A stretch of 64,000 nt of DNA from CBCOTE01 sp965112965 (GCA_965112965.1 CBCOTE010000007.1:62001-126000); one strand, 5' to 3'; positions 27,141 through 36,320 are shown, numbered from the stretch's first letter. Program-made: numbers and translations. The notes: generated by a model not told the origin, from the sequence alone.

Positions 27141-29236
27141 TATTATTATTTAACACAGTGCGAATAAATCTAAGAAGATCAGAAAAATCAAAAAATAGCG
27201 TTTTAACAGTCTGTCTTCAATCACCTTTGTCCATCTTAATACACACCCACTTTTTTAATGGGTAACTACTTAAGTTAAAATATAGCTACCAGTAGAATAG
27301 GTAGTCTCTTAAAAAACTGCGCTATGTATTGCCTTCGAGGCTACCTGTCACTCTTAACATCGCCGTCAGAAACGTAGATCAACTACCCCCAAGACTATTT
27401 ACTCAAAATAATAAGCATCCTATGCTTTAAATATTGCATCAGATAAATAAAGACGACAAGAGGTAATGATTTAACCTATATTTAGAAAAAAGAATAATAT
27501 ATTTTTTTTAGTAACTATCCTGATGTAGGTCCAATGTAAGCACAATAACACTGCGGCAAGACCTATAAATTATTGTAAAACGTCGTCCCGAGTGAAGTAA
27601 TGAAGAAAAAAACTAAAATAACAAAGTATACTGAAATATTCGAGACCTTAGTATTGATACCTGAATATGCCAATAACATTCTTTAGTAACTTGACTGAAA
27701 GCATGGCCGATCTGGATATCATAGCACTCGGAGCTACTGGCCATATTCGGCGCATTGAAAGCCGGACATCATCGAAACCGCCACCGTATCTTAAAAAAAT
27801 ATGGTTTTCTCTGCGGTATAATTACAGTATGAACTAAACATAATATTTTCATTAATCTGTGCATTGCTCTCAATCACATAATATGACAAAAACCACGCTA
27901 GCGTATCACCGATCAAAAAAAAACAGTATCCGTGACCACAATCGCTCCCCATTCCCGAGCCTATATTTTAAGGACCGTTTAATCACAACAGATCGCCAAC
28001 GCAACCTTATATCGCTTCAGTTATGATAAAAAATGAAATATTTGCCTGCATTTTCGATCGTATACTTAATATGCTTTTGAATAAATAAGGCTGGCGTTGT
28101 CTATATCATCGAGATCAAATTACCCATGTCAGCATAATATCAGGATATTTACTTGAACGGCAGCGCACGCTGCAGATCTGGTTGACCACTTAGATGCTTT
28201 AAAATTTAGTATTAAGGTCACTGAAAAATTTTTATGTCATTTTTTATACTAGTTATGAGGAACTTGGATATGCTCATGGGGTATTAGTTTAATCTGGCAG
28301 GATTACCATATCAAAAATTGGACAAAAATGTATACGTCACAGCAATCGGGCTTATATAATGCCAGACTAAGCATATGAAAACGTTGCCGAATCACAAAAA
28401 AAGCGATACACATTATGGGTTTAGTTCTTGTAGCGAAGCAGCACCGCCGAAGTCGTATACAAGAACATGGCTATAATCTCTAGTCTTATGCCTCAACCCA
28501 TATGGTCCATGTTTTTTAGGAGTGTAACCACAACCCTGACAGATATAATCAGACGATAGGCCGTAGATTGCTGGCTAGTCTGTAACATCAATAAGTACTG
28601 GGCTATAGCCTAAATCGACAAGCAAGACCTCCTTATTGTCTATAAGTAGATAGGCGTTGGTATCGGCAGGTAAGCTGTGGCCTACATTGAAAGCTATAAA
28701 GACTTTGAATTCATAAAAAATTCTAACCAATACGATCCGCGGAATAGACGACAAGTTCAAATATGATAGTGAAAATCTGGGAAGCGTGCAGGCAAGCCTC
28801 TGAGCTCTCCGAGGCAGCTCATGATTTCTGTATGGCCAACTGTGAATATGCTCGACATTAGTAAATAAAGCCAAAATATTGTGCAAGTTGTTCGGGATGG
28901 GCAGGATACGTGAAGATTAAAGAGAAATGGCTTTAAGTTAAATAAAATTCAAGGTCACTTATAAAAGCGCATCCACGCTCCCAAGCTAGCACCAGCATTG
29001 TAATGGCAGCCACATTCGATCAAGCCAGACAATAAGGCGGACCGCAGTGGCTAAAAAACTGCTAGCTATCACAATCAGTAATGCCGATAGCGATCTATAC
29101 ATAGTAATCCCAAAAAAATAGCCTATGTGTCTTGTTCATTACACACCATGGAAAAGATAGAATTTCCAGACCGGACAAGCGCAATACAGCCTATATCAAA
29201 ATATACTTTAAACCGACTATATGGTAAGGATTCCAT
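27141..29236. other. Gene-poor stretch between tRNA-Ser and sirC
   Basis: About 2.1 kb without an intact gene. A-runs and short unrelated frames throughout. The only coding-like piece is on the minus strand at about 28420-28886: a frame reading LPADTNAYLLIDNKEVLLVDLG, then a single TAG, then YICQGCGYTPKKHG in the same frame. The first part faintly resembles the start of metallo-beta-lactamase-fold hydrolases; the second has a CxxC. Neither is enough to name a gene. Confidence 0.45.
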
Positions 29237-29908
29237 ATGCGCTACTATCCCATCTTCATAAATCTTACAAATAAGCGATGCCTACTAGTTGGTGCCGGCC
29301 GAATTGGCCGACGCAAGCTAACTTCGCTCCTGGACGCTGGACCAGCCGAGATAATGGTTGTAGACCCAAAGCCGCCAGTGCTGGAGCTGGTCGAGCTATT
29401 GACCCGGCCCGGGGTGATCTTTGCCAATCGGTCCTTCGATCAAGATGACTTGGAGGATCGTTTTTTAGTCCTGGCCGCCTCAAATGATCGAGCTACCAAT
29501 AGCCACATCGCGTCTCTGTGCGCTAGACGCGATATCCTATGCAACGTGGTTAACGCATCCGAGATCTGTTCTTTTATAGTCCCGGCCTACTTCTGTCTGG
29601 GGGACCTTACCGTAGCCATATCTACGGCTGGGTTATCCCCGGCCTTGGCCCAGGCAGTAGCTCGTGACTTACGAGAGCAGCTTGCTTCGCGCTATGAAAC
29701 TCTGTTACTCCTGCTAGGACGACTCCGGCCTCTAGTATTAGCCCTGGGATGGGAAACTGAACGCAATACAGAACTCTTCCGTGCCTTGATCGCCTCCCCC
29801 CTGGCTGACCGACTCGCCACCGGCAATTTGGAGGACGTCGTCGGCTTACTACGGCAGCAGCTCCCGACGATACTACACGACCACATTGACACCTTACTTA
29901 CCGGTTAA
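29237..29908 (+). CDS. Precorrin-2 dehydrogenase / Met8-like siroheme synthase N-domain
   Basis: NAD-dependent oxidation of precorrin-2 to sirohydrochlorin (and possibly iron chelation), on the route to siroheme for sulfite reductase and, in sulfate reducers, to heme by the alternative pathway. The NAD-binding motif is LLVGAGRIGRRK (residues 17-28); the dimerisation and catalytic regions NVVNASEICSFIVPA and ISTAGLSPALA follow. At 223 residues it is the free dehydrogenase without the methyltransferase domain of CysG. AAGGATTCC precedes ATG 29237. It is first in a sirC-ccsA-hemA operon, as in Desulfovibrio. Confidence 0.92.
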   Translation: MRYYPIFINLTNKRCLLVGAGRIGRRKLTSLLDAGPAEIMVVDPKPPVLELVELLTRPGVIFANRSFDQDDLEDRFLVLAASNDRATNSHIASLCARRDILCNVVNASEICSFIVPAYFCLGDLTVAISTAGLSPALAQAVARDLREQLASRYETLLLLLGRLRPLVLALGWETERNTELFRALIASPLADRLATGNLEDVVGLLRQQLPTILHDHIDTLLTG

Positions 29909-29947
29909 TAAGCTAAACCTGCTTATATAGATCCTTTAAGAACCCTT

Positions 29948-30778
29948 ATGCCAGCTACTAATATAATCCATGCCACTATCGTCAGTCTGTATACACTGGG
30001 CACACTACTATTCTTCGTCGGAGTCCTATGTCGTATTGATCGGGCCAAGAAAACAGCTGTGACAGTAGCTATGGTAGGCTTCACATTCCACACAGTCTCG
30101 TTGGGTCTCTGGCTCTCCTTGGAGTCACTAGCCGCCTTGCCAGCCGGCGGATATTTCGAATTTTTATCATGGAGTGTGCTCGGCACCTTCCTAATTCTGC
30201 GCTGGCGCCTAGGCATTGAATTTTTAGCCCTAATTGCCTCGCCCTTGGCACTGGTGTTACAGCTCTCTTCCCTGCCTCTGTATACGGCCCGAGCAATTAT
30301 GCCTAAGTCCATGGCTGGACTTTTTTTCGGCTTACACGTTGCCTCTCTATTTACGGTACTAGGCCTGATGGCCATGGCTTTCGGCGCCGGCCTAGTATTT
30401 CTACGCTTGGATTATAAGATAAAATCCAAAGAAAAACTCAAGGGTTTCCATAAAGACCTGCCCTCTCTGTCAGTCTTCGATAAAGTTAACCTCTGGGCTG
30501 TAACCGTAAGCTTTCCGCTTTATACTCTAGGCCTTGTTTCCGGCTTCATATGGGCCCGGGCTACCTGGGGCCGAATGATCACCTGGGACCCCAAAGAGAT
30601 GATTTCTCTAGCCATCTGGCTCATGTTCGGATTTCTTTTTCATCAGAGGCTGGCTTGCGGCTGGCGTGGCCGCAAGCCAGCCGTCTGGGCCGTATACATC
30701 TTCGTCTGCCTGGCCCTGTCCTTGATATGGATCAATTTTTTCCTTCCGACGCACCACAGTCTCCTCTTTAAATTATGA
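29948..30778 (+). CDS. CcsA/HemX-type cytochrome c assembly membrane protein
   Basis: Polytopic membrane protein of 276 residues with about eight hydrophobic segments. The tryptophan-rich heme-handling motif is present as ARATWGRMITWDPKE (about 203-217). Proteins like this either deliver heme for cytochrome c maturation (CcsA/ResC) or, next to hemA, modulate glutamyl-tRNA reductase (HemX); the neighbour is hemA, so HemX-like is plausible. It overlaps hemA by four bases (ATGA), indicating translational coupling. Short start context (AAGAACCCTT before ATG 29948). Confidence 0.9.
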   Translation: MPATNIIHATIVSLYTLGTLLFFVGVLCRIDRAKKTAVTVAMVGFTFHTVSLGLWLSLESLAALPAGGYFEFLSWSVLGTFLILRWRLGIEFLALIASPLALVLQLSSLPLYTARAIMPKSMAGLFFGLHVASLFTVLGLMAMAFGAGLVFLRLDYKIKSKEKLKGFHKDLPSLSVFDKVNLWAVTVSFPLYTLGLVSGFIWARATWGRMITWDPKEMISLAIWLMFGFLFHQRLACGWRGRKPAVWAVYIFVCLALSLIWINFFLPTHHSLLFKL

Positions 30779-32124
30779 AACAAAAGGTTTATCTCATAGG
30801 GCTCAACCACCGCACCGCCGACGTAGAAATACGAGAACGCTTTGCTCTGACCGAATTTCGGAATTCAGACGGTTTTTCTATGCCGCAGATTCCTATAGGC
30901 GGTTCCATCGCCGAGGCAGTCACCTTGTTCACCTGCAATCGGGTAGAAATTTATGCTGTAGGCCCAGGACCTGAGACGCGGCAGCAGGTTCTCGTCCAGT
31001 GGGCCACGACTTGCGACTGTAGCCCAAACGAATTGGAGCCATATATTTATACCTACGAAGGCCTACGCGCCGTGCGCCATCTCTTTGGCGTCGCGGCCAG
31101 CCTCGATTCCATGGTGATTGGTGAACCCCAAATCTTAGGCCAGCTCAAGCAAGCTTACCGACTTGCCGCCAATTTCCATTATACTGGTGTTATACTTAAT
31201 CGACTAATGCACAAGTCTTTTTCTGTAGCCAAACGGGTACGTACCGAGACTGATATTGGCTTAAACGCAGTATCCATCAGTTACGCCGCAGTGGAATTAG
31301 CCAAACGCATCTTCGGAGATACGAATCGATACACGGCTATGCTCATTGGCGCTGGTGAGATGGCTGAGTTAGCTGCCCAGCACCTTCTTACCGCTGGCAT
31401 CCATAAAATCATGATAGCCAACCGAACTCTCGTCCACGCTAAACAACTAGCCAAACGACTAGGCGGCGAAGCCATTAATTTTAAGGAACTTTTCCATAAG
31501 CTCATGGATGCGGACATCATCATCAGCTCTACCGGCGCTCCTCAGACTATCATCCACACCCAGGATATCAAGGACATCATAAGAAAGCGACGTAACCGAC
31601 CTATGTTTTTTATCGATATTGCTGTACCAAGAGATATCGACCCCGACATCAACAATCTAGATAATGTTTATCTCTACGACATCGACGACCTTAAGGAAGT
31701 AATAGAAGAAAACTTGGTCCAGCGCCGGGAGGAAGCGACCAAAGCCGAGTCCATCGTACGACTGGAGACCAAAGCATTCGGCAGATGGTTACAATCCCTA
31801 GAATTACAACCAACCATCGTGGATCTACTGGAACGTAGCCGAGCTATCGGCAGCCGCGAGTTGGCCAAGACCCTCAAGCATCTGGGTCCAAATACCTCCA
31901 CCAAAACAGTTGCCGCTCTAGAAAAACTTGTGGATTCTCTAGTAGGCAAATTTAACCACGACCCCATAGTCTTTCTTAAACGTCACTACGACGAAGAACA
32001 GAGCGTCCAGTATAACATAGATCTAACGCGTATGCTATTTAACCTAGATGGCGAACGCCATTCTATGAAAAAAAACAGCACTGAGAAACTAAAGGCTGAT
32101 AATATCCTCTGTATCCCATCCTAA
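30775..32124 (+). CDS. hemA: Glutamyl-tRNA reductase
   Basis: First step of tetrapyrrole synthesis in the C5 pathway: reduces glutamyl-tRNA to glutamate-1-semialdehyde. The catalytic Cys54 lies in LFTCNRVEIY; GEPQILGQLKQAY is the family signature; the NADPH-binding motif is IGAGEMAELAAQHL, followed by IANRTL. The C-terminal dimerisation domain is present, making 449 residues. Its ATG overlaps the ccsA stop. No heme-regulated leader was seen. Together with sirC this supports retained heme/siroheme synthesis. Confidence 0.96.
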   Translation: MKQKVYLIGLNHRTADVEIRERFALTEFRNSDGFSMPQIPIGGSIAEAVTLFTCNRVEIYAVGPGPETRQQVLVQWATTCDCSPNELEPYIYTYEGLRAVRHLFGVAASLDSMVIGEPQILGQLKQAYRLAANFHYTGVILNRLMHKSFSVAKRVRTETDIGLNAVSISYAAVELAKRIFGDTNRYTAMLIGAGEMAELAAQHLLTAGIHKIMIANRTLVHAKQLAKRLGGEAINFKELFHKLMDADIIISSTGAPQTIIHTQDIKDIIRKRRNRPMFFIDIAVPRDIDPDINNLDNVYLYDIDDLKEVIEENLVQRREEATKAESIVRLETKAFGRWLQSLELQPTIVDLLERSRAIGSRELAKTLKHLGPNTSTKTVAALEKLVDSLVGKFNHDPIVFLKRHYDEEQSVQYNIDLTRMLFNLDGERHSMKKNSTEKLKADNILCIPS

Positions 32125-32146
32125 GCCACTGCCAGAATTGTAGTAG

Positions 32147-32503
32147 TCACTGGCCTGGAGTCTCCCTATACGTAACTATTGTATCAGCAACATCTACCCT
32201 GAGCATATCGAACGCCTGGTCCGCCATCTTAAGAATAAAGACCTAGCCGGCTCACTAAATGGCCTTTACTGGATAGAAATACCCAAAGCCTTGCTCGCTA
32301 ACGAACAACAAAGACACCAAAAAAAATGTGGCCCGTACTGTCTAAGCCTGGAAATATTCGAAAACCGATTAGAGCTAGAGCTGCTAGTACGCGCCCGACA
32401 ACGACTACGCTGTTCATGTATCGCCTATGCCACTTCGGCCCAGCGCGAACACTGTATTGACTGGCTCGACACCATACTTCGAGAGTTAGATATCACCGTA
32501 TAG
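32147..32503 (+). pseudogene. Small conserved-looking ORF lacking a normal start codon
   Basis: The frame is open from just after two TAG stops at 32141-32146 to a TAG at 32501, coding for about 118 residues with normal gene-like codon use: WIEIPKALLANEQQRHQ, then CGPYCLSLEIFENRLELELLVRARQRLRCSCIAY in two adjoining parts, ending WLDTILREL. No ATG, GTG or TTG occurs before 32291, by which point the plausible N-terminal 48 residues have passed. It follows hemA by 22 bases, where Desulfovibrio genomes carry a small hypothetical gene. It has either lost its start, been truncated to TTG 32291 (70 residues), or uses an unusual start. A possible A7 run lies near residue 53. Confidence 0.5.
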
Positions 32504-32874
32504 TATGATGATATACAATGCAGACATTCTAAAATATAAATATTATATTAATTCTTCTAGATATTAGCCGAATACGACAACGCTGCTTTGTCACTTTGTT
32601 TAATCAGCAGCATTACGATCAACCATATCATCTTTCTTGCGTTACTAAAAGGCTATCACAACAAAAAAAATCGCTCCAGCTGCGGTATTGTATATAATTA
32701 TTTCGTTAATAAATTACCTTTGGATATTTTTAATAGGACGATAGAATTCGTGACATCATATCATTCCTGTCCAGAATTATATATATGCTATACTATACTC
32801 AACAACCTCAACTTAACTACCAACAATGCTCTCTACTATACTCCAAGTATTGAGATTGTTCTATCCTTAACCTA
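32504..32874. other. AT-rich gap upstream of tilS
   Basis: About 370 bases of AT-rich DNA. A frame at 32588-32875 is open but consists of residues expected from AT-rich noncoding DNA. I looked for a TPP riboswitch core (CTGAGA ... ACCTGATCTGG) ahead of the thiamine genes and did not see one here. Confidence 0.5.
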
Positions 32875-34824
32875 ATGCGCCTCCCTGAACGATTACAAGA
32901 TCTACCCGTTGCTGCCGTCCAGCTGTGTCTGGCTGTAGAGCGCTTCATCACCCACATTATACCCAGAGAAATCATTAATCTGTCTGGCCGCACCTTACTC
33001 ATAGCTTGCTCAGGCGGACTAGATTCCACCGCACTACTCGCTGTACTTCACTTTCTCGCCCCTCGCCTGAAATTTCAAATCGTGGTAAGCCACCTTAACC
33101 ATGGCCTCAGATCCGAGGCCTCTGTCGAGGCCGCCGCGGTGCATAACTTATGCACGGCTAACAATTTTCCTTACCACACGGAGATCATCCAAACCGCTGC
33201 CTACGCTGTAGATCGCCGTATAGGCCTAGAAGAAGCCGGCCGAGAGCTGCGCCACGCCTATTTCCAACGCCTCCTCTCTGCCGGACTGGCCGATTTTGTG
33301 GCCCTGGGTCACCAGCTAAACGATTTAGCCGAGGATCAGCTACTACGCCAGATTCGCGGTACGGGCTGGCCGAGTCTAGCCGGTATGCCTGCCTGGGATG
33401 CCCGCCGCCGATTTCTTAGGCCGATACTCCTCATCTCCCGCCAGGACCTCACGGCCTTCTGTTGCTCCCTTGGTCTTTCCTGGAATGAGGATCCGAGCAA
33501 CAAAGATACACGCTTCCGCCGCAACCGCATCCGCCACTACCTCATGCCTTTGTTCTTGGCTGAGAATCCCCGCTATTTGGAGGCCGCGGCCAACCTTTGG
33601 CGCCTTGGACAACTGGACGCCGCTCATTTCGATGCGGCGCTACCCATTGATTTAGCCTCATCAGCCCCCTGTCCTAGCTTGCTCCCCACGGCCTGGCTCG
33701 ACGCTGTCGATGACGCCTTGGCCCTACGGGGCATTAAGCACCAGCTCGTCGCCTGCGGCGCTAATCAGCTCCGTCAGATCAACCTCATTCACCTCCTAGC
33801 CATCTGGCGCCACCGTAATGCTCCAGGCCGGCGCTCCGGACGCAGTAAAATCCTCCAATTTCCAGGCAGAATCACTGCCCAACTCAATCATAATGGAATT
33901 ATTTTTTCGAAAGATTCTCGTAATAACCACTCAAAAATGATAAATTATACTTGCCAAAATCCCAGACTGTTGCATACCAAAAAAGAGTTTTTTCCCCGTC
34001 CTATTTTGGCTTCTACAGGAGGAAACAATATGTTCTTGAACGAGCGAATTATCAGCGAAGCCATTGTGAATGCCTACTTCGAAAAGTTTAAAAACTGCTT
34101 AGATGTGGACGTAGCTATCGCAGGCGGCGGCCCTGCAGGGCTTACTGCTGGCTGGCATCTGGCGTCCCAAGGATTTAAAGTTGCCCTTTACGAACGCAAA
34201 TTATCTATAGGCGGCGGCATGTGGGGCGGCGGCATGACCTTCAATTACATTGTCGTCCAGGAAAAGAGCCGCCACATCTTAGACGAGGCCGGCATACCGC
34301 TCAAACACTACCGTGACGGATATTATACTTGCGACGCAGTATTGGCTACCACCACCCTAGCTTCTAAAGCCTGTCTAGCTGGGGTCCAAGTCTTCAACTG
34401 CATCAGCGTGGAGGACGTGGTGCTACGCGAAGAAAATAATGTCAAACGCGTTGCCGGCCTGGTTATAAACTCTACCCCTGTAATGATGGCTGGCCTACAC
34501 ATTGATCCCCTAGTCATACACTGCCGCTATGTCATAGAGGCTACGGGCCACGATGTTGAAGTACTCAAGACCTTAGTACGTAAGAATGACATCAAGCTGT
34601 ACACCCACTCCGGCAATATCGAGGGCGAAGAATCCATGTGGGCCGAAGTGGCCGAGTCTAATACCGTATACAACACCCGTGAAGTCTTCCCGGGCATCTA
34701 TGTGGCTGGCATGGCTGCCAATGCCAGCTTTGGCTCTTACCGTATGGGGCCGATCTTCGGCGGAATGCTCCTCTCAGGCGAGAAGGTAGCAACCAAAATT
34801 GCCAGCCAGCTTAAAGGCAAATAA
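32875..34824 (+). CDS. tilS: TilS-Thi4 in-frame fusion ORF (tRNA-Ile lysidine synthetase + thiazole synthase)
   Basis: One uninterrupted frame of 649 codons. Residues 1 to about 340 are TilS, which converts C34 of tRNA-Ile(CAU) to lysidine and is essential: PP-loop ACSGGLDS at 44-51, then NHGLRSEA and GHQLNDLAEDQLLRQIRGTG. Residues about 342-385 are a low-complexity, AT-rich linker unlike either family, which looks like an old intergenic region. Residues 386-649 are a complete Thi4. The natural tilS stop is therefore missing. The start ATG 32875 has no strong Shine-Dalgarno. Because Thi4 keeps its own ribosome-binding site (34017), both a fusion and free Thi4 could be made. Confidence 0.85.
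   Translation: MRLPERLQDLPVAAVQLCLAVERFITHIIPREIINLSGRTLLIACSGGLDSTALLAVLHFLAPRLKFQIVVSHLNHGLRSEASVEAAAVHNLCTANNFPYHTEIIQTAAYAVDRRIGLEEAGRELRHAYFQRLLSAGLADFVALGHQLNDLAEDQLLRQIRGTGWPSLAGMPAWDARRRFLRPILLISRQDLTAFCCSLGLSWNEDPSNKDTRFRRNRIRHYLMPLFLAENPRYLEAAANLWRLGQLDAAHFDAALPIDLASSAPCPSLLPTAWLDAVDDALALRGIKHQLVACGANQLRQINLIHLLAIWRHRNAPGRRSGRSKILQFPGRITAQLNHNGIIFSKDSRNNHSKMINYTCQNPRLLHTKKEFFPRPILASTGGNNMFLNERIISEAIVNAYFEKFKNCLDVDVAIAGGGPAGLTAGWHLASQGFKVALYERKLSIGGGMWGGGMTFNYIVVQEKSRHILDEAGIPLKHYRDGYYTCDAVLATTTLASKACLAGVQVFNCISVEDVVLREENNVKRVAGLVINSTPVMMAGLHIDPLVIHCRYVIEATGHDVEVLKTLVRKNDIKLYTHSGNIEGEESMWAEVAESNTVYNTREVFPGIYVAGMAANASFGSYRMGPIFGGMLLSGEKVATKIASQLKGK
34017..34022 (+). promoter_or_regulatory. 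thi4: Internal ribosome-binding site for thi4 inside the fused frame
   Basis: AGGAGG at 34017-34022 lies seven bases before ATG 34030, where homology to Thi4 begins. It is among the best Shine-Dalgarno sequences in the window and argues that thi4 is still translated independently. Confidence 0.75.
34030..34824 (+). CDS. thi4: Thiazole synthase Thi4 (sulfide-dependent type), distal part of the fused ORF
   Basis: Builds the thiazole half of thiamine from NAD and glycine. Counting from ATG 34030 it has 264 residues, with the dinucleotide-binding motif AGGGPAG at 31-37 and GGGMWGGGM at 61-69. At the place of the sulfur-donating cysteine of yeast Thi4 there is His157 (AGLHIDPL), as in archaeal Thi4 of Methanocaldococcus type; such enzymes are known to use free sulfide catalytically with iron instead of sacrificing a cysteine. 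That suits a sulfide-producing anaerobe. thiE follows 15 bases downstream. Confidence 0.88.
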   Translation: MFLNERIISEAIVNAYFEKFKNCLDVDVAIAGGGPAGLTAGWHLASQGFKVALYERKLSIGGGMWGGGMTFNYIVVQEKSRHILDEAGIPLKHYRDGYYTCDAVLATTTLASKACLAGVQVFNCISVEDVVLREENNVKRVAGLVINSTPVMMAGLHIDPLVIHCRYVIEATGHDVEVLKTLVRKNDIKLYTHSGNIEGEESMWAEVAESNTVYNTREVFPGIYVAGMAANASFGSYRMGPIFGGMLLSGEKVATKIASQLKGK

Positions 34825-34839
34825 CTCTACCATAATAGT

Positions 34840-35553
34840 ATGCGCCCCATCCCGGATCTCTCAGTCTATTTAGTAGCTGACCGATCTATTTGCCGCGGCC
34901 GTGATCTCATAAAGGTCGTAACTGCAGCCGTGGCCGGTGGCGTTACTATGGTCCAACTCAGAGATAAACATGCCAATACCCAAGAATTTCTCGCCCTAGC
35001 CAGACAACTCAAATCTGTCTTAGCTGGTACAGGCATACCCCTAATAGTCAATGACCGCGTCGATATAGCCTTAGCCGCCGGTATTAACGGCCTGCATATT
35101 GGCCAGACAGATTTACCTTACCTCGAAGCCCGTCGCCTCCTTGGCATCGACGCTATAATCGGCCTTTCTCTAGATCACCTCGAAGACGCCAATGTCGCGG
35201 CCAATTGGGATGTCGATTATCTAAGTGCCGGCCCCATTTTCGCCACTATTACTAAATCTGATGCTGGCCCTCCTTTAGGTTTGGCAGGCCTGGCTAGTTT
35301 CCGCGCCGCCACCCACCATCGCCTAGTAGCCATTGGAGCCATCACCGCTGCCTCTGCTTGCATCCAGGCCGGCGCCAACGGCGTTGCCGTAGCCTCGGCT
35401 ATCTGCGCCGCTCCCGATCCTGCCGCGGCAGCTCGAGTGTTACGGGAGGCAACGTGCTTGCCTACGCGACCCAAGCCAACTCAATCTGAATTTCTCTGGT
35501 CTAAGAAAGGACAAAGGTATTCTACCGCTTCCCATATTGACAATAAAACGTAA
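34840..35553 (+). CDS. thiE: Thiamine-phosphate synthase
   Basis: Joins thiazole phosphate and HMP pyrophosphate to thiamine phosphate. TIM-barrel protein with VQLRDK (38-43), VNDRVDIA, GLHIGQTD and SAGPIFAT motifs all present. The barrel ends near residue 208; some 28 polar residues (PTQSEFLWSKKGQRYSTAS) follow that are not typical and look like readthrough past an old stop. It follows thi4 closely and forms the second half of a thiamine pair. No gene for the pyrimidine branch (thiC, thiD) is in this window. Confidence 0.94.
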   Translation: MRPIPDLSVYLVADRSICRGRDLIKVVTAAVAGGVTMVQLRDKHANTQEFLALARQLKSVLAGTGIPLIVNDRVDIALAAGINGLHIGQTDLPYLEARRLLGIDAIIGLSLDHLEDANVAANWDVDYLSAGPIFATITKSDAGPPLGLAGLASFRAATHHRLVAIGAITAASACIQAGANGVAVASAICAAPDPAAAARVLREATCLPTRPKPTQSEFLWSKKGQRYSTASHIDNKT

Positions 35554-35601
35554 TTTAAACTAAATTTAAACAAAATTACAATAATTCACAGGAGGACTAT
35601 A

Positions 35602-36273
35602 TTGAATATTATTATTTTTGGACCAAATGGCAGTGGCAAAGGTACTCAAAGTTCTATAATAAAGAAAAAGTATGGTCTAGCGTATATAGAGTCTGGGGCT
35701 ATTTTACGCGAGTACATCAATAGCAGCACAGAATTAGGTAAAAAGACAAAGGAATATATCGTTCGCGGCAACTTGGTACCCGACGATATAACCATTCCTA
35801 TGATCCTTGAAATGTTAAACACTAAAGACCAGAGAGGATGGCTACTAGATGGATTCCCCCGCAACTCCACGCAGGCCCAAAGACTGTGGGAGGCCCTACA
35901 GGCCAATAGGATGAAACTTGATTATGTCATTGAAATCCTGCTCTCTCGTGAAGTAGCCAAAAAACGTATTATGGGCCGCCGCCTCTGTATTAATGATAAT
36001 AACCACCCAAACAACATTTTTATCGATACCATAAAGCCCAACGGCGACAAATGTCGTATATGCGGCAGCGAGCTGAAATCTCGTTTTGACGACCAGAATG
36101 AGACCGTCATCAATAAACGCCACAATATTTACTATGATAAAACTACTGGTACCTTAGCCGTCTGTTATTTCTTTAAAAATCTAGCTACCGAATGCATGAC
36201 TAAATATATTGAGCTAGACGGCAAGGATACCATCAATGCCATCAAAGAAAGACTGCTAGCCCTCTTGATCTAA
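35602..36273 (+). CDS. adk: Adenylate kinase
   Basis: Equilibrates AMP, ADP and ATP. The P-loop GPNGSGKGT is at residues 7-15; GWLLDGFPRN and the lid with MGRRLC and the CRICG half of a zinc-like site follow. At 223 residues it has the long lid. The sequence closely follows the Desulfovibrio form. The start is TTG 35602, set by GGAGGA at 35591-35596. The base composition is more AT-rich than its neighbours. Last gene of the plus-strand block. Confidence 0.95.
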   Translation: MNIIIFGPNGSGKGTQSSIIKKKYGLAYIESGAILREYINSSTELGKKTKEYIVRGNLVPDDITIPMILEMLNTKDQRGWLLDGFPRNSTQAQRLWEALQANRMKLDYVIEILLSREVAKKRIMGRRLCINDNNHPNNIFIDTIKPNGDKCRICGSELKSRFDDQNETVINKRHNIYYDKTTGTLAVCYFFKNLATECMTKYIELDGKDTINAIKERLLALLI

Positions 36274-36320
36274 TAAGATTCTACTTCTCGAGTCCCACTC
36301 TTGGTTCTTATCATTTTTTT
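36268..36320 (+). terminator. adk: Possible intrinsic terminator after adk
   Basis: ATAAGA just after the stop can pair with TCTTAT (36306-36311), with an inner GAGT-CCC-ACTC hairpin, followed by a long T-run from 36314. The two stems are separated by unpaired bases, so strength is uncertain. Confidence 0.35.

Noticed and set aside
28424..28466. Perfect 9-base inverted repeat GTTCTTGTA / TACAAGAAC
   Set aside because: The arms are 25 bases apart and a 9-base match at such range is expected several times by chance in 64 kb; no T-tract or gene boundary supports it.
32588..32875. 95-codon open frame before tilS
   Set aside because: Composition is that of AT-rich noncoding DNA, no family resemblance and no ribosome-binding site.
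34324..34824. Possibility that the TilS-Thi4 frame is two genes with a missed stop in my reading
   Set aside because: I re-read the linker 33895-34029 codon by codon and found no stop; the fused frame is real in this sequence, although a sequencing error cannot be excluded.
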